Shown piece by piece: positions 1 through 8,534 of a stretch of DNA of 64,000 bases. Location: the NCBI RefSeq assembly GCF_006517275.1, contig NZ_CP041191.1, forward strand, positions 4,831,001 through 4,895,000. Reading direction: 5' to 3'. A program made the translations under genes and the position numbers. The notes beneath the pieces are model-generated. The model was given only the letters and a program-made list of their open reading frames with translations, did no database searches and was not told the DNA's origin. Position 1 is the stretch's first letter; each line of letters begins with the position of its first letter. Source of the DNA: Labrenzia sp. PHM005 (lineage in GTDB: Bacteria; Pseudomonadota; Alphaproteobacteria; Rhizobiales; Stappiaceae).

Positions 1-12
1 CTGCTTAACGCC

Positions 13-1209
13 TCAAAGTTCCAAAATCGCTTTTGTGATGATCGTGCGCTGGATCTCGTTTGAGCCACCGAAAATCGATAGTTTGCGCATGTTGAAATAG
101 TTGGGCGCAGATGCAGGTGCATGTTCCGGGCCTTCTGCCGGCACATTGTCACCCCCATCCAGGTAGTCCGGCAGGAACGGCATGGCATCCGGTCCAGCTG
201 CCCGGCGCAGGAGCGATGACAACTCCTGGCGGATCACCGTGCCCTTGATCTTCAGCATGGAGCTTTCCGCACCCGGCGCCTGCCCCTTTGCCGCTGCTGA
301 AACAACCCGGAGGTTGGTGGTCGCCATCGCCATCAAGTCGATTTCAACTTGCGCCATCCGAGCGGCGAAATACGGGTTTTGATCCAGTGACTTGCCGCCG
401 GACTGGGTGCTCGCTGCAACGTGCTTCAGGGTAGCCAATGCGGCATTGGAAAAGCCAACACCTGCAATATTGGTTCGCTCGTGGGTGAGCAGATACTTGG
501 CGTAGGTCCAGCCCTTGTTTTCTTCGCCAACGAGGTTGCTGGCCGGTACGCGGACGTCGTCAAAGAAGACCTCGTTGACCTCGGCTTCACCGTCGATCAG
601 CACGATCGGGCGCACGGTCACACCGGGCGTGTTCATGTCGATCAAGAGGAAGGAGATACCTTCCTGTTTCTTAGCATCTGGATCCGTGCGCACCAGGCAG
701 AAGATCCAGTTGGCATGCTGACCAAGCGTCGTCCAGGTTTTCTGGCCGTTAACGACATAATGATCGCCATCGCGCACAGCTTTGGTCTTGAGCGCAGCAA
801 GATCCGATCCAGCCCCCGGTTCAGAATAACCCTGGCACCACCAGTCTTCTCCATTCAGAATGCGCGGCAGATAGTGCTGGCGCTGTTCCTCAGATCCAAA
901 CGCCAACAACACGGGCGCCAGCATCGAAAGACCGAAAGGAACGATGCGCGGCGCATGGGCCAGACAGGCTTCTTCCTCGAAGATCATGCGCTGAACAGCA
1001 TCCCACTCGGCGCCGCCGTACTCTTTGGGCCAGTTCGGAGCAAGCCAGCCGCGCGCGTTCAAGATTGCATGCCAGCTTTCCATATCCGACTTGGTCAAAC
1101 GCTTTCCAAGCCGGACCTTCTCCTTTAGCTGACGCGGCAGCTTTTCATCGAGAAAGGACCGCACCTCAGCGCGGAAAGCTTCTTCTTCGGGCGTGTAACT
1201 GAGATCCAT
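13..1209 (-). CDS. Acyl-CoA dehydrogenase
   Basis: Predicted 398-residue flavoprotein that introduces the first alpha,beta double bond of an acyl-CoA during beta-oxidation in the cytosol. Seen: an N-terminal helical domain, the FAD/substrate loop GYSEPGAGSDLAALKTKA at about residues 127-144, and the C-terminal RKLSIFGGSNEIQRTI near the end. Length is normal for the family. I place the start at the ATG at 1209 because AAAGGGGG lies 5 bases upstream; the frame stays open further upstream, but there it overlaps the thiolase gene. It is the last gene of an operon with the thiolase (11-base gap) and the fused hydratase/dehydrogenase. Chain-length or ring preference cannot be read from the sequence. 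Confidence 0.93.
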   Translation of the reverse strand: MDLSYTPEEEAFRAEVRSFLDEKLPRQLKEKVRLGKRLTKSDMESWHAILNARGWLAPNWPKEYGGAEWDAVQRMIFEEEACLAHAPRIVPFGLSMLAPVLLAFGSEEQRQHYLPRILNGEDWWCQGYSEPGAGSDLAALKTKAVRDGDHYVVNGQKTWTTLGQHANWIFCLVRTDPDAKKQEGISFLLIDMNTPGVTVRPIVLIDGEAEVNEVFFDDVRVPASNLVGEENKGWTYAKYLLTHERTNIAGVGFSNAALATLKHVAASTQSGGKSLDQNPYFAARMAQVEIDLMAMATTNLRVVSAAAKGQAPGAESSMLKIKGTVIRQELSSLLRRAAGPDAMPFLPDYLDGGDNVPAEGPEHAPASAPNYFNMRKLSIFGGSNEIQRTIITKAILEL

Positions 1210-1220
1210 TGCCGCCCCCT

Positions 1221-2399
1221 TTAGAAGATTTCGAAGAGGCCAGCGGCACCCTGGCCACCACCAATGCACATGGTCACGACACCAAGCTTGGAACCACGGC
1301 GTCGGCCTTCCAAAAGAAGGTGGCCAGTCATGCGGGCCCCGGTCATACCAAACGGGTGACCGATGGAGATCGAGCCGCCATTGACGTTGCACTTCTCCGG
1401 ATCGATGCCGAGCTGCTCGCGGCAATACAGCGCCTGGGAGGCAAACGCTTCGTTCAGTTCCCAAAGATCGATGTCATCGACGGAAAGACCGTGGCGTTTC
1501 AGGAGCCGCGGCACGGCATAAACCGGCCCGATGCCCATTTCATCCGGTTCACAGCCTGCCGTGACAAACCCTTTCAGCGCACCAAGCGGCTCAAGACCTT
1601 GTTTTTCGGCCAGATCGGCATCCATTAGAACGAGCGCGGCGGCACCATCGGAGAGCTGCGACGCATTACCGGCAGTCGTGAAGTTGCCCTCCCCGCGGAC
1701 TGGCTCCAGTTTTGCCAGGCCTTCCAGCGTTGTGTTCGGGCGGTTGCAATCATCCATGGAGAACGTGACGTCCTTGCGGGTCAATTCGCCGGTTTCCTTG
1801 TCCTTGAAGGCCTGGGTGACGGTGATCGGCACGATCTCATCGTCCAGTTTGCCAGCCGCTTGAGCTGCAGCGGTGCGCTGCTGGCTGACCAAAGAGAGCT
1901 CATCTTGCGCATCGCGGCTGATGTTGTAGCGCTTGGCCACAATGTCCGAGGTCTCGATCATCGAGAGATAGACCTCCGGCTTGTGTTCATCGAGCCATTT
2001 CTCGCGCGCTGCAGGCGGACGGGACGGCGGCATCTGGCTGATGCTTTCCACACCGCCAGCGATCGCAGCTGAAGCGCCTTCGACAGAAATTGCATGGGCT
2101 GCCATAGCCACCGCCTGAAGACCTGAGGAGCAAAAGCGGTTGATGGTCACAGCTGCTGTCGTCACCGGCAGACCGGCGCGCAGAACGGATTGGCGTGCAA
2201 TGTTGCTGCCTGTCCAACCTTCCGGATAACCGCAGCCGATGAAAGCATCCTCAATGATTGCCGGATCCACTTTGGACCGCTCGACGGCATGCTGGATCGC
2301 ATGACCGGCCATGGTTGCACCATGTGTTTCGTTGAACGCACCCCGGTAAGACTTCGCCAGCCCGGTCCGGGCGGTCGAGACAATAACTGCTTGTTTCAT
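1221..2399 (-). CDS. Acetyl-CoA C-acyltransferase (thiolase)
   Basis: Predicted 392-residue thiolase that cleaves 3-ketoacyl-CoA with CoA to give acetyl-CoA and a shortened acyl-CoA. Seen: the nucleophile region NRFCSSGLQ with Cys90, the GHPFG box with His348, and the C-terminal CIGGGQG box with Cys378, which are the three catalytic landmarks of the family. I use the ATG at 2399; the frame opens further upstream only within the neighbouring gene. Eleven bases separate it from the upstream hydratase/dehydrogenase gene and eleven from the downstream acyl-CoA dehydrogenase, so the three are surely co-transcribed. It could serve degradation (FadA type) or another ketoacyl-CoA; the operon context favours degradation. 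Confidence 0.95.
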   Translation of the reverse strand: MKQAVIVSTARTGLAKSYRGAFNETHGATMAGHAIQHAVERSKVDPAIIEDAFIGCGYPEGWTGSNIARQSVLRAGLPVTTAAVTINRFCSSGLQAVAMAAHAISVEGASAAIAGGVESISQMPPSRPPAAREKWLDEHKPEVYLSMIETSDIVAKRYNISRDAQDELSLVSQQRTAAAQAAGKLDDEIVPITVTQAFKDKETGELTRKDVTFSMDDCNRPNTTLEGLAKLEPVRGEGNFTTAGNASQLSDGAAALVLMDADLAEKQGLEPLGALKGFVTAGCEPDEMGIGPVYAVPRLLKRHGLSVDDIDLWELNEAFASQALYCREQLGIDPEKCNVNGGSISIGHPFGMTGARMTGHLLLEGRRRGSKLGVVTMCIGGGQGAAGLFEIF

Positions 2400-2410
2400 G
2401 AATAAAGGCC

Positions 2411-4501
2411 TCACGCGTTCAGGCTGGCGAAGGTCTTGCCTTCTGCTGCCAATTTTTCCAACAGGGGAGCCGGTTGCCACAGGAAGTCATCTTCTTCGGC
2501 AAACCGTTTGATATCATTCAAGATCTTGCCGACACCAACCGTGTCCGCATATTGCATCGGACCACCACGCCAGCGCGGGAAACCGTAGCCGTTGAGCAGG
2601 GTCACATCGACGTCGAGAGGACGTTGCGCAATCCCTTCCTCAACCACAAGAGCCGCTTCATTGACCATCGCCGCCATATACCGATCGACGATTTCCTGGT
2701 CACTCAACTCGCGGGTCTTAATGCCTTTGGCATCCTGTTCATCTGAAATATATCCCAGGATATCGCCGTTCGGCATCGGCTTGTCGCCGCTGTAGTCATA
2801 GAACCCACGTCCCGTCTTGCGGCCGTGATGTCCGGCTTCGCACAAGCGGTCGGAAAACTCAGCATAGACTTCGCGCGGATCCCGTGTTTCGGCGAGACGC
2901 TGGCGCGTCATATATCCAATGTCGAGACCGGCCAGATCGCTGACCGCGAACGGTCCCATGGCGAGACCGAAATCAACCAGCGCCCGATCGACATCGAAAG
3001 GGCTGGCTCCGGCCAGAACCGCGCCATCGATGGCCTTGCGATAGGTCGCCAGAATGCGGTTTCCGATAAAGCCGTCGCAGACACCGGCGCGCACACCTAT
3101 CTTGCCGAGGCGCTTGGCCAGCGCAAATCCGGTTGCGACGACATCCGGTGACGTCTTGGCGCCGACAACGATTTCCAGAAGCCGCATCACGTGGGCCGGC
3201 GAGAAGAAATGCAGGCCGATGACATCTGCCGGACGGCTGGTGATCTCGGCAATCTCGTCCACATCAAGATAAGACGTGTTGGATGCCAGGACCGCACCCG
3301 GCTTGCAAATTTTGTCGAGCTTTCCAAAGACATCCTTCTTGACGTCCATGCTCTCAAAGACTGCCTCAATCACCAGATCAGCCTCAGCCAAGGCTTCATA
3401 ATCGGATCCGGCACTAAAATTACCGGTCATGATGGCGTCGAATTTTTCTTGGGCAAGCTTGCCGCGTTTCACCGCACCGGCGAGATTCTTGGAAACCGTG
3501 GCTTCCGCCTTGGCAACCGCGTCCGCATCCCGCTCGATCAGTGTGACCGTTAGTCCGGCGAGCAGAGCGGAGGTCGCGATGCCAGAGCCCATGGTTCCGC
3601 CGCCGATAATGCCTACCTTTTCAAGTGTGCGTGGCTCAACATCCTGAATCTCAGGCAATTTGCCGACCTGGCGCTCGGAGAAGAAGGCATGGATCAAAGC
3701 GGCACGCTGATCCGAATCCATAAGCTCGCGGAACAACGCGCGTTCCTGCGCCAAGCCTTCGGCAAATGGCAGCGTGACCGCACCTTCAATGGCATCGATG
3801 CATTTTTGCGGTGCGAGCTGACCACGTGCTTTTTTGGCGAGCGTTGCCCGCGCCTTATCAAACAACCCATCTTCCGGTGTGTTGCAGGGCAGACCACTTA
3901 CAGGACGGGGCGCAGCACTTTCAGTTATGAGCGCGTTTGCATAGGCAATCCCAGCAGACCGCATGTCCTCTTCACCGCTCACCCGGTCGATCAGACCAAG
4001 CTCAAGCGCTTCGTTTGCGGAAATCGGTTTGCCTGATGTGATCATGTCGATGGCTTTCGCCACCGGCACCAGACGCGGCAGGCGCTGCGTGCCGCCGGCA
4101 CCCGGCAGAAGGCCAAGAGACACTTCCGGCAAACCAAGTTTGGTTTTTGGCGCTGCAATGCGGTAATGCGCGCCAAGCGCCAGCTCCAGCCCGCCACCCA
4201 GCACGGTGCCATGAAGGGCCGCCACAATCGGCTTCGAGCAGGCTTCGATCTCGTTGATTAATTCGGGTAGGAACGGCTCTTTTGGTGGCTGACCGAATTC
4301 GCGGATATCGGCGCCCGCAACAAAGGTGCGCCCAGCGCCGTAAATCACAACGGCTTTGACATCGTCGTTGCTGGAAATGCCCCTAAAACTGCCTTGAAGC
4401 CCCGAGCGGACCGCATGCGACAGCGCATTGACCGGCGGATTCGAGATCTCAATGACGGCAATACTATTTTCGAAAGTCAGATTGACGCTTTGTGTCACCA
4501 C
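2411..4501 (-). CDS. Fused enoyl-CoA hydratase / 3-hydroxyacyl-CoA dehydrogenase (FadB/FadJ type)
   Basis: Predicted 696-residue bifunctional beta-oxidation enzyme: hydrates trans-2-enoyl-CoA and oxidises the 3-hydroxyacyl-CoA with NAD. Seen: an N-terminal crotonase domain (about 1-190) with the oxyanion-hole segment GTVLGGGLELALG and Glu106 and Glu126, then a Rossmann NAD-binding segment VGIIGGGTMGSGIA at about 297, then two C-terminal 3HCDH helical domains. Length is usual. There is no ATG at the start: two GTG codons stand in tandem at 4501 and 4498 behind GGGAGG, and the second has the better spacing (7 bases). First gene of the beta-oxidation operon; it works with the thiolase and dehydrogenase downstream. 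Confidence 0.95.
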   Translation of the reverse strand: MVTQSVNLTFENSIAVIEISNPPVNALSHAVRSGLQGSFRGISSNDDVKAVVIYGAGRTFVAGADIREFGQPPKEPFLPELINEIEACSKPIVAALHGTVLGGGLELALGAHYRIAAPKTKLGLPEVSLGLLPGAGGTQRLPRLVPVAKAIDMITSGKPISANEALELGLIDRVSGEEDMRSAGIAYANALITESAAPRPVSGLPCNTPEDGLFDKARATLAKKARGQLAPQKCIDAIEGAVTLPFAEGLAQERALFRELMDSDQRAALIHAFFSERQVGKLPEIQDVEPRTLEKVGIIGGGTMGSGIATSALLAGLTVTLIERDADAVAKAEATVSKNLAGAVKRGKLAQEKFDAIMTGNFSAGSDYEALAEADLVIEAVFESMDVKKDVFGKLDKICKPGAVLASNTSYLDVDEIAEITSRPADVIGLHFFSPAHVMRLLEIVVGAKTSPDVVATGFALAKRLGKIGVRAGVCDGFIGNRILATYRKAIDGAVLAGASPFDVDRALVDFGLAMGPFAVSDLAGLDIGYMTRQRLAETRDPREVYAEFSDRLCEAGHHGRKTGRGFYDYSGDKPMPNGDILGYISDEQDAKGIKTRELSDQEIVDRYMAAMVNEAALVVEEGIAQRPLDVDVTLLNGYGFPRWRGGPMQYADTVGVGKILNDIKRFAEEDDFLWQPAPLLEKLAAEGKTFASLNA

Positions 4502-4741
4502 AAGGCCTCCCAGTCCTAGTGATCAGATCGTGGAAACTGTTCTAATCACATCCTGAAGAAATTTCAATATGTGGAATTCAATATTTTATAATGAAATTAT
4601 ATTTCAAGTATAAAGGTTCTCTCAGGGTCAATTGGCCCCGGATAAAAATGTCGCCCGCGCCCCCCCCCAAATTAACCGCGTTCCACCGCTCCGGACGCAG
4701 CGCAGCGGAGATCGGCGACCAGCAGCCTCAGCGGTTAAATG

Positions 4742-4762
4742 GTCCCGGTTCAGGACCGGGAC
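4742..4762. repeat. GTCCCGGY palindromic hairpin, copy 1
   Basis: Perfect 8-bp inverted repeat GTCCCGGT / ACCGGGAC around the loop TCAGG, in the 287-base gap between livF and the beta-oxidation operon. It lies just downstream of the livF stop and could terminate the Liv operon, but no T-run follows. A near copy with the same stem and a 5-base loop lies at 11126-11146, so it may be a dispersed intergenic palindrome rather than a dedicated terminator. Confidence 0.55.
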
Positions 4763-4788
4763 GGCAAGGGAGCGAGATTGTACAAACT

Positions 4789-5493
4789 TCAAACCTCCAG
4801 CCACTCACCACGGATGTCATCCCGGGTGATGAAGTCCTGCGGGGTGCCGGAATAAACGATCTCGCCGTGCCCCATGACATAGACCCGGGACGCAATCTTC
4901 AGCGCGATGGAGAGTTTTTGCTCCACCAGGAGGATCGAGACACCTGCCCGGGCAATTTCCGCCAGAAGCTCCCCGACCTGGGCAACAATACGCGGCGCGA
5001 GGCCTTCGGTCGGCTCATCGATCATGATCAGCTGTGGATCGCCCATCAGTGTCCGGCAAATGGTCAACATCTGCTTTTCACCGCCAGAAAGGACGCCCGC
5101 CGGCGTATCGGCGCGCTCTGCCAAATTCGGGAACATCTTCAGCATGTCCTCAATAGCCCAGCGCCCTGGCCGTTTCATGTCCTTGATGCCGAGCACAAGG
5201 TTCTGCCGGACTGTCAGGCCTGGAAAGATATCCCGATTCTCCGGGACATAACCAAGGCCCCTCAAGGCAATCTCGTGATTGGCAAGGCCTGATATGTTTT
5301 CACCCTTGAACCAGATATCGCCTTTCGGCGCGACCTCCCCCATGATCGCCTTGACCGTGGTAGAGCGGCCAACCCCATTGCGCCCGAGAAGGGCCACCAC
5401 CTCCCCCTCCTCGACTTCGAGATTGACCCCGCGCAGCACATGGCTTTTCCCGTAAAACGCGTTGAGCCCGCGTACAGACAGCATGGTGTTCAT
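4789..5493 (-). CDS. livF: Branched-chain-amino-acid-type ABC transporter ATPase LivF
   Basis: Predicted 234-residue ATPase subunit of a Liv-type (HAAT) importer, cytosolic face of the membrane. Seen: signature LSGGEKQML, Walker B LIMIDEPTEGLAP, and the LivF-type C-terminus. The Walker A reads GRNGVGRST: the usual catalytic-loop lysine is arginine (codon CGC), a substitution I checked on the nucleotide level. The ATG at 5493 overlaps the livG stop (TGATG); a GTG one codon upstream is also possible. Last gene of the livK-H-M-G-F operon. LivG in the same operon has a normal Walker A, so at least one intact ATPase site remains. The transported substrate is not readable; the nearby beta-oxidation genes suggest a carboxylic acid as an alternative to amino acids. 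Confidence 0.93.
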   Translation of the reverse strand: MNTMLSVRGLNAFYGKSHVLRGVNLEVEEGEVVALLGRNGVGRSTTVKAIMGEVAPKGDIWFKGENISGLANHEIALRGLGYVPENRDIFPGLTVRQNLVLGIKDMKRPGRWAIEDMLKMFPNLAERADTPAGVLSGGEKQMLTICRTLMGDPQLIMIDEPTEGLAPRIVAQVGELLAEIARAGVSILLVEQKLSIALKIASRVYVMGHGEIVYSGTPQDFITRDDIRGEWLEV

Positions 5494-6272
5494 CACGCGG
5501 CTCCTTCGATTTGCGGAAGATCCTCGGCTTCATCACCAAGATAGGCTTCCCGGACCTTGGCATCACCGCGGATCTGATCCGGAGGCCCGGAGGCAATGAT
5601 CTGGCCGTAGACCAGCACGGATATCCGGTCGGACAATCCAAAGACCACGCTCATATCGTGTTCAACAATTATCAGGGTCTTGCCGGCCGTCGCCCGCTCA
5701 ATCAGGGCGACCGCGCGTTCGGTTTCCGAGTGGCTCATACCGGCAGTCGGTTCGTCCAGAAGGATCACATCGGCGCCGCCGGCGATGGTGATCGCGATTT
5801 CCAGAGTCCGTTGATCGGCATAAGGCAGGCTTGCGGCTGGCAGTCCTGCCTTGTCGATCATGCCGACCGTTTCCAAGACTTCAGCCGTGCGTTCCTGCAC
5901 ATGTTTCAGGTTGCCGATGTTGCGCCAGAAGCTGTAACCAGTGCCCAGTGACCAAAGCACCGCACAGCGCACATTTTCGCGCACTGTCATATTGGCAAAG
6001 ATGTTGGACACTTGAAACGAGCGCGAAAGCCCCATGCGGGTGATCTCGTGCGGTTTACGCCCTGAGATTTTCTTGCCGCTCAGATGTACACTGCCCGAAG
6101 TTGGCCGGTGCAAACCTGAAACAAGATTGAACAGGGTCGATTTACCCGCCCCGTTCGGCCCGATGATCGCGTGACGTTCTCCCGGTTGAATGTCGAGATC
6201 GACACCCCGGATGATCTCGGCCGGGCCGAAGTTTTTGGTCAGGCTGCGGATGGAAAGCGCCGGAGTGCTCAT
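5493..6272 (-). CDS. livG: Branched-chain-amino-acid-type ABC transporter ATPase LivG
   Basis: Predicted 259-residue partner ATPase of the Liv-type importer. Seen: Walker A GPNGAGKST at about residues 38-46 with the normal lysine, the LivG-type signature LPYADQRTLEIA in place of a canonical LSGGQ, Walker B ADVILLDEPTAGM, and the H-loop VEHDMSVV. The start ATG overlaps the livM stop by four bases (ATGA), so translation is likely coupled. LivG and LivF form the heterodimeric ATPase; here LivG supplies the canonical lysine. Family assignment is secure, substrate unknown. Confidence 0.95.
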   Translation of the reverse strand: MSTPALSIRSLTKNFGPAEIIRGVDLDIQPGERHAIIGPNGAGKSTLFNLVSGLHRPTSGSVHLSGKKISGRKPHEITRMGLSRSFQVSNIFANMTVRENVRCAVLWSLGTGYSFWRNIGNLKHVQERTAEVLETVGMIDKAGLPAASLPYADQRTLEIAITIAGGADVILLDEPTAGMSHSETERAVALIERATAGKTLIIVEHDMSVVFGLSDRISVLVYGQIIASGPPDQIRGDAKVREAYLGDEAEDLPQIEGAA

Positions 6273-7531
6273 GAGCCTGCCTCCTCATTCGCCGATGCCG
6301 CAGAGCGCATCACCCAGCCACCGACGCCAAGAAAGACCGCTGCCAGCCCCCAGGTCAGTGGGCTGTTTGCTTCCAGAGCCAACCCAAAAGGCTCAAAAAT
6401 CTCACCAAAACCGTTGGAGTGACGCACGACAACTTCAATCACAACCACTGAGCCAAGGAAGGCGGATAGGGCCCCTGCACCAAAGCGCGCCCAGCGCATC
6501 AGAATTGTTCCCCGGTTCGGGTTCTGCAACACGTTGCCAGCCCCAACGGCAATCCCGGCAAGGCCTGCCGGCGCGAACATGACGATCAGGATAAACAGCA
6601 GACCCAGATACAACAGCCAGGCCTCAGTGAAGTCTGACAGGTTCGACTGCATGTAAGTGAGCAGTGCCGCGCCCAGCATCGGCCCGGCGAAATAGCGGAT
6701 CCCACCAACATAAGCCATCAGCAGCACAAAGCCGGACGGCAGCAGCGACAGGGATTCGGGCGTAAAGATCTCATAATTGACGGCCGCCATGCCGCCAGCG
6801 AGCCCGGCAAAACCGCCGGAGAAGATGAAAATCAGATACCGCACCCGCTGCGGATCGTAGCCGACAAACTCCACCCGTTCCGGATTGTCGCGCACCGCCT
6901 CCCCCATTTTGCCAAGCGGCGTTCGGGTGAACGCGAACATGGCAACTGTGCCGATCAAGGTCCAAGCAGCGATGAACCAATAGACCTCGTTGATCGGGCC
7001 CAAGCTCAATCCAAAGAGTTCTGTGCCGTTCATACGGTCACCGGATACACCCTCTTCCCCACCAAAGAGGCTGGTGAACATGAACCCGGCAGCCGCCACC
7101 AGTTCTGCGATCCCCAATGAGATCATGGCAAAGGGAATGCCGGCACGGCGGCAGGAGGGCCAGCCAATGACAGCACCGGCCAATGCGCCTCCGGCAAAAC
7201 CGACCAGCGGCAAGGCAAAAACGGGGACAAAACCCCAGATGCCTGTTCCTGCTTCGATCGCCTGCATGGCATGCATTGCCGTGTAGCCGCCGAGGCCAAA
7301 ATAGACCGCATGGCCGAAGGACAAAAGACCGGCCCGGCCGAGGAGCATATTGTAGGACAGCGCGAAAACCATGTTGATGCCGATGGCATTCAACAACGTG
7401 TAGGCCGTTCGCGACGGCCCTGTCATCGGGATCACGACCAACACGGCAGCCATGATCAAAAACGGCAGCACGCGTGTGCGAAATTTCTCCGTGCCCGAAG
7501 GAGCAATTGAGATAGCGATTGTGTCGGTCAA
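6269..7531 (-). CDS. livM: Branched-chain-amino-acid-type ABC transporter permease LivM
   Basis: Predicted 420-residue inner-membrane permease of the Liv-type importer. Seen: about ten hydrophobic helices, the segment ALSYNMLLGRAGLLSFGHAV typical of LivM, and the cytoplasmic-loop signature around GEAVRDNPERVEFVGYDP that contacts the ATPases. It is somewhat long because of a C-terminal extension with one or two extra hydrophobic stretches after about residue 350. The start is a TTG at 7531 that overlaps the livH stop (TTGA), preceded by a purine-rich GGGAGCGGG. Tight coupling to livH and livG. Confidence 0.93.
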   Translation of the reverse strand: MTDTIAISIAPSGTEKFRTRVLPFLIMAAVLVVIPMTGPSRTAYTLLNAIGINMVFALSYNMLLGRAGLLSFGHAVYFGLGGYTAMHAMQAIEAGTGIWGFVPVFALPLVGFAGGALAGAVIGWPSCRRAGIPFAMISLGIAELVAAAGFMFTSLFGGEEGVSGDRMNGTELFGLSLGPINEVYWFIAAWTLIGTVAMFAFTRTPLGKMGEAVRDNPERVEFVGYDPQRVRYLIFIFSGGFAGLAGGMAAVNYEIFTPESLSLLPSGFVLLMAYVGGIRYFAGPMLGAALLTYMQSNLSDFTEAWLLYLGLLFILIVMFAPAGLAGIAVGAGNVLQNPNRGTILMRWARFGAGALSAFLGSVVVIEVVVRHSNGFGEIFEPFGLALEANSPLTWGLAAVFLGVGGWVMRSAASANEEAGS

Positions 7532-8460
7532 ATTTCCCGCTCCCCCATCAAGCCACGCGGGCGGATCATCAGAATCAGGACCAGAAGCAGAAACGGCAGC
7601 ATCGGCGCCAAGGAGGCAATCGAGATGCGGCCGAGGTCACTCAGCGGACTGAGCCCGGTAAAAGCAAAGATCTCCGCAAAGGTCGTGTCTATGGAAATGG
7701 CGAAGGTCTGAAGAAGGCCGATTAGGAGCGAGGCTATGAAGGCGCCTTCCAAACTGCCCATGCCGCCGACCACGACAACCACAAAAACAATCGGGCCGAT
7801 GGACAAGGCCATCGCGGGTTCTGTGACCAGGTAATTACCGCCAATAACACCTGCGAGCCCGGCGAGCGCGCAGCCAAAGCCGAACACCATCATGAACACG
7901 CGCGGAACATTGTGGCCCAGATGGCCGACCATATGCGGATGGGTCAAAGCGGCCTGGATGATCAACCCGGCGCGGGTGCGCTTGAGCAAGAACCAGAGAC
8001 CGCCGAGCATCGCAACGGACACCACCAGCATGAAAATCCGGTAGGCCGGGTATTGGGCACCAAAGAGCGTGAACAGCGGAAAGTCGAGGGCCGCCGGGAT
8101 TTCATAGGCGACGGGGATCTTGCCCCAGATGATCTTGACCAGCTCATCGATCAAATAAGCAAGGCCGAACGTAAACAAGAGCTCGGCCAGGTGGCCGTTG
8201 ACATGGACTTTGCGCAGGCCCCAGCGTTCGACAGCAGCCCCGGCAAGACCAACCATGATTGGAGCCAGGAACAAAGCAATCCAAAATCCGGTGACGGAGC
8301 CGATGGTGTAAGCGAAATAGGCGCCCAGCATATAGAAGCTGGCGTGGGCGAAGTTGAGCACGCCCATCATGCTGAAAATCAGGGTCAGACCGCTGGACAG
8401 CATAAACAGCAACAGCCCGTAGATGACCCCGTTCAGCAGGGAAAAGACAAATGTTTCCAT
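7528..8460 (-). CDS. livH: Branched-chain-amino-acid-type ABC transporter permease LivH
   Basis: Predicted 310-residue inner-membrane permease that pairs with LivM to form the translocation path. Seen: the N-terminal LLNGVIYGLLLFMLSSGLTL and FSMMGVLNFAHASFYMLGAY segments characteristic of LivH, about eight hydrophobic helices, and the loop VVVGGMGSLEGAF conserved in this permease group. The start is the ATG at 8460. The gene lies 74 bases downstream of the binding-protein gene and overlaps livM by four bases. Substrate unknown. Confidence 0.94.
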   Translation of the reverse strand: METFVFSLLNGVIYGLLLFMLSSGLTLIFSMMGVLNFAHASFYMLGAYFAYTIGSVTGFWIALFLAPIMVGLAGAAVERWGLRKVHVNGHLAELLFTFGLAYLIDELVKIIWGKIPVAYEIPAALDFPLFTLFGAQYPAYRIFMLVVSVAMLGGLWFLLKRTRAGLIIQAALTHPHMVGHLGHNVPRVFMMVFGFGCALAGLAGVIGGNYLVTEPAMALSIGPIVFVVVVVGGMGSLEGAFIASLLIGLLQTFAISIDTTFAEIFAFTGLSPLSDLGRISIASLAPMLPFLLLVLILMIRPRGLMGEREI

Positions 8461-8534
8461 TTAGATCCTGCCTGTCGGCCGCGCGTCTTATAACGCGCGG
8501 CTTCAATCCATTGATGATTGTGATGTACGGCTGA

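Noticed and set aside
421..1128. Plus-strand frame of 235 codons
   Set aside because: Antisense to the acyl-CoA dehydrogenase, no family features.
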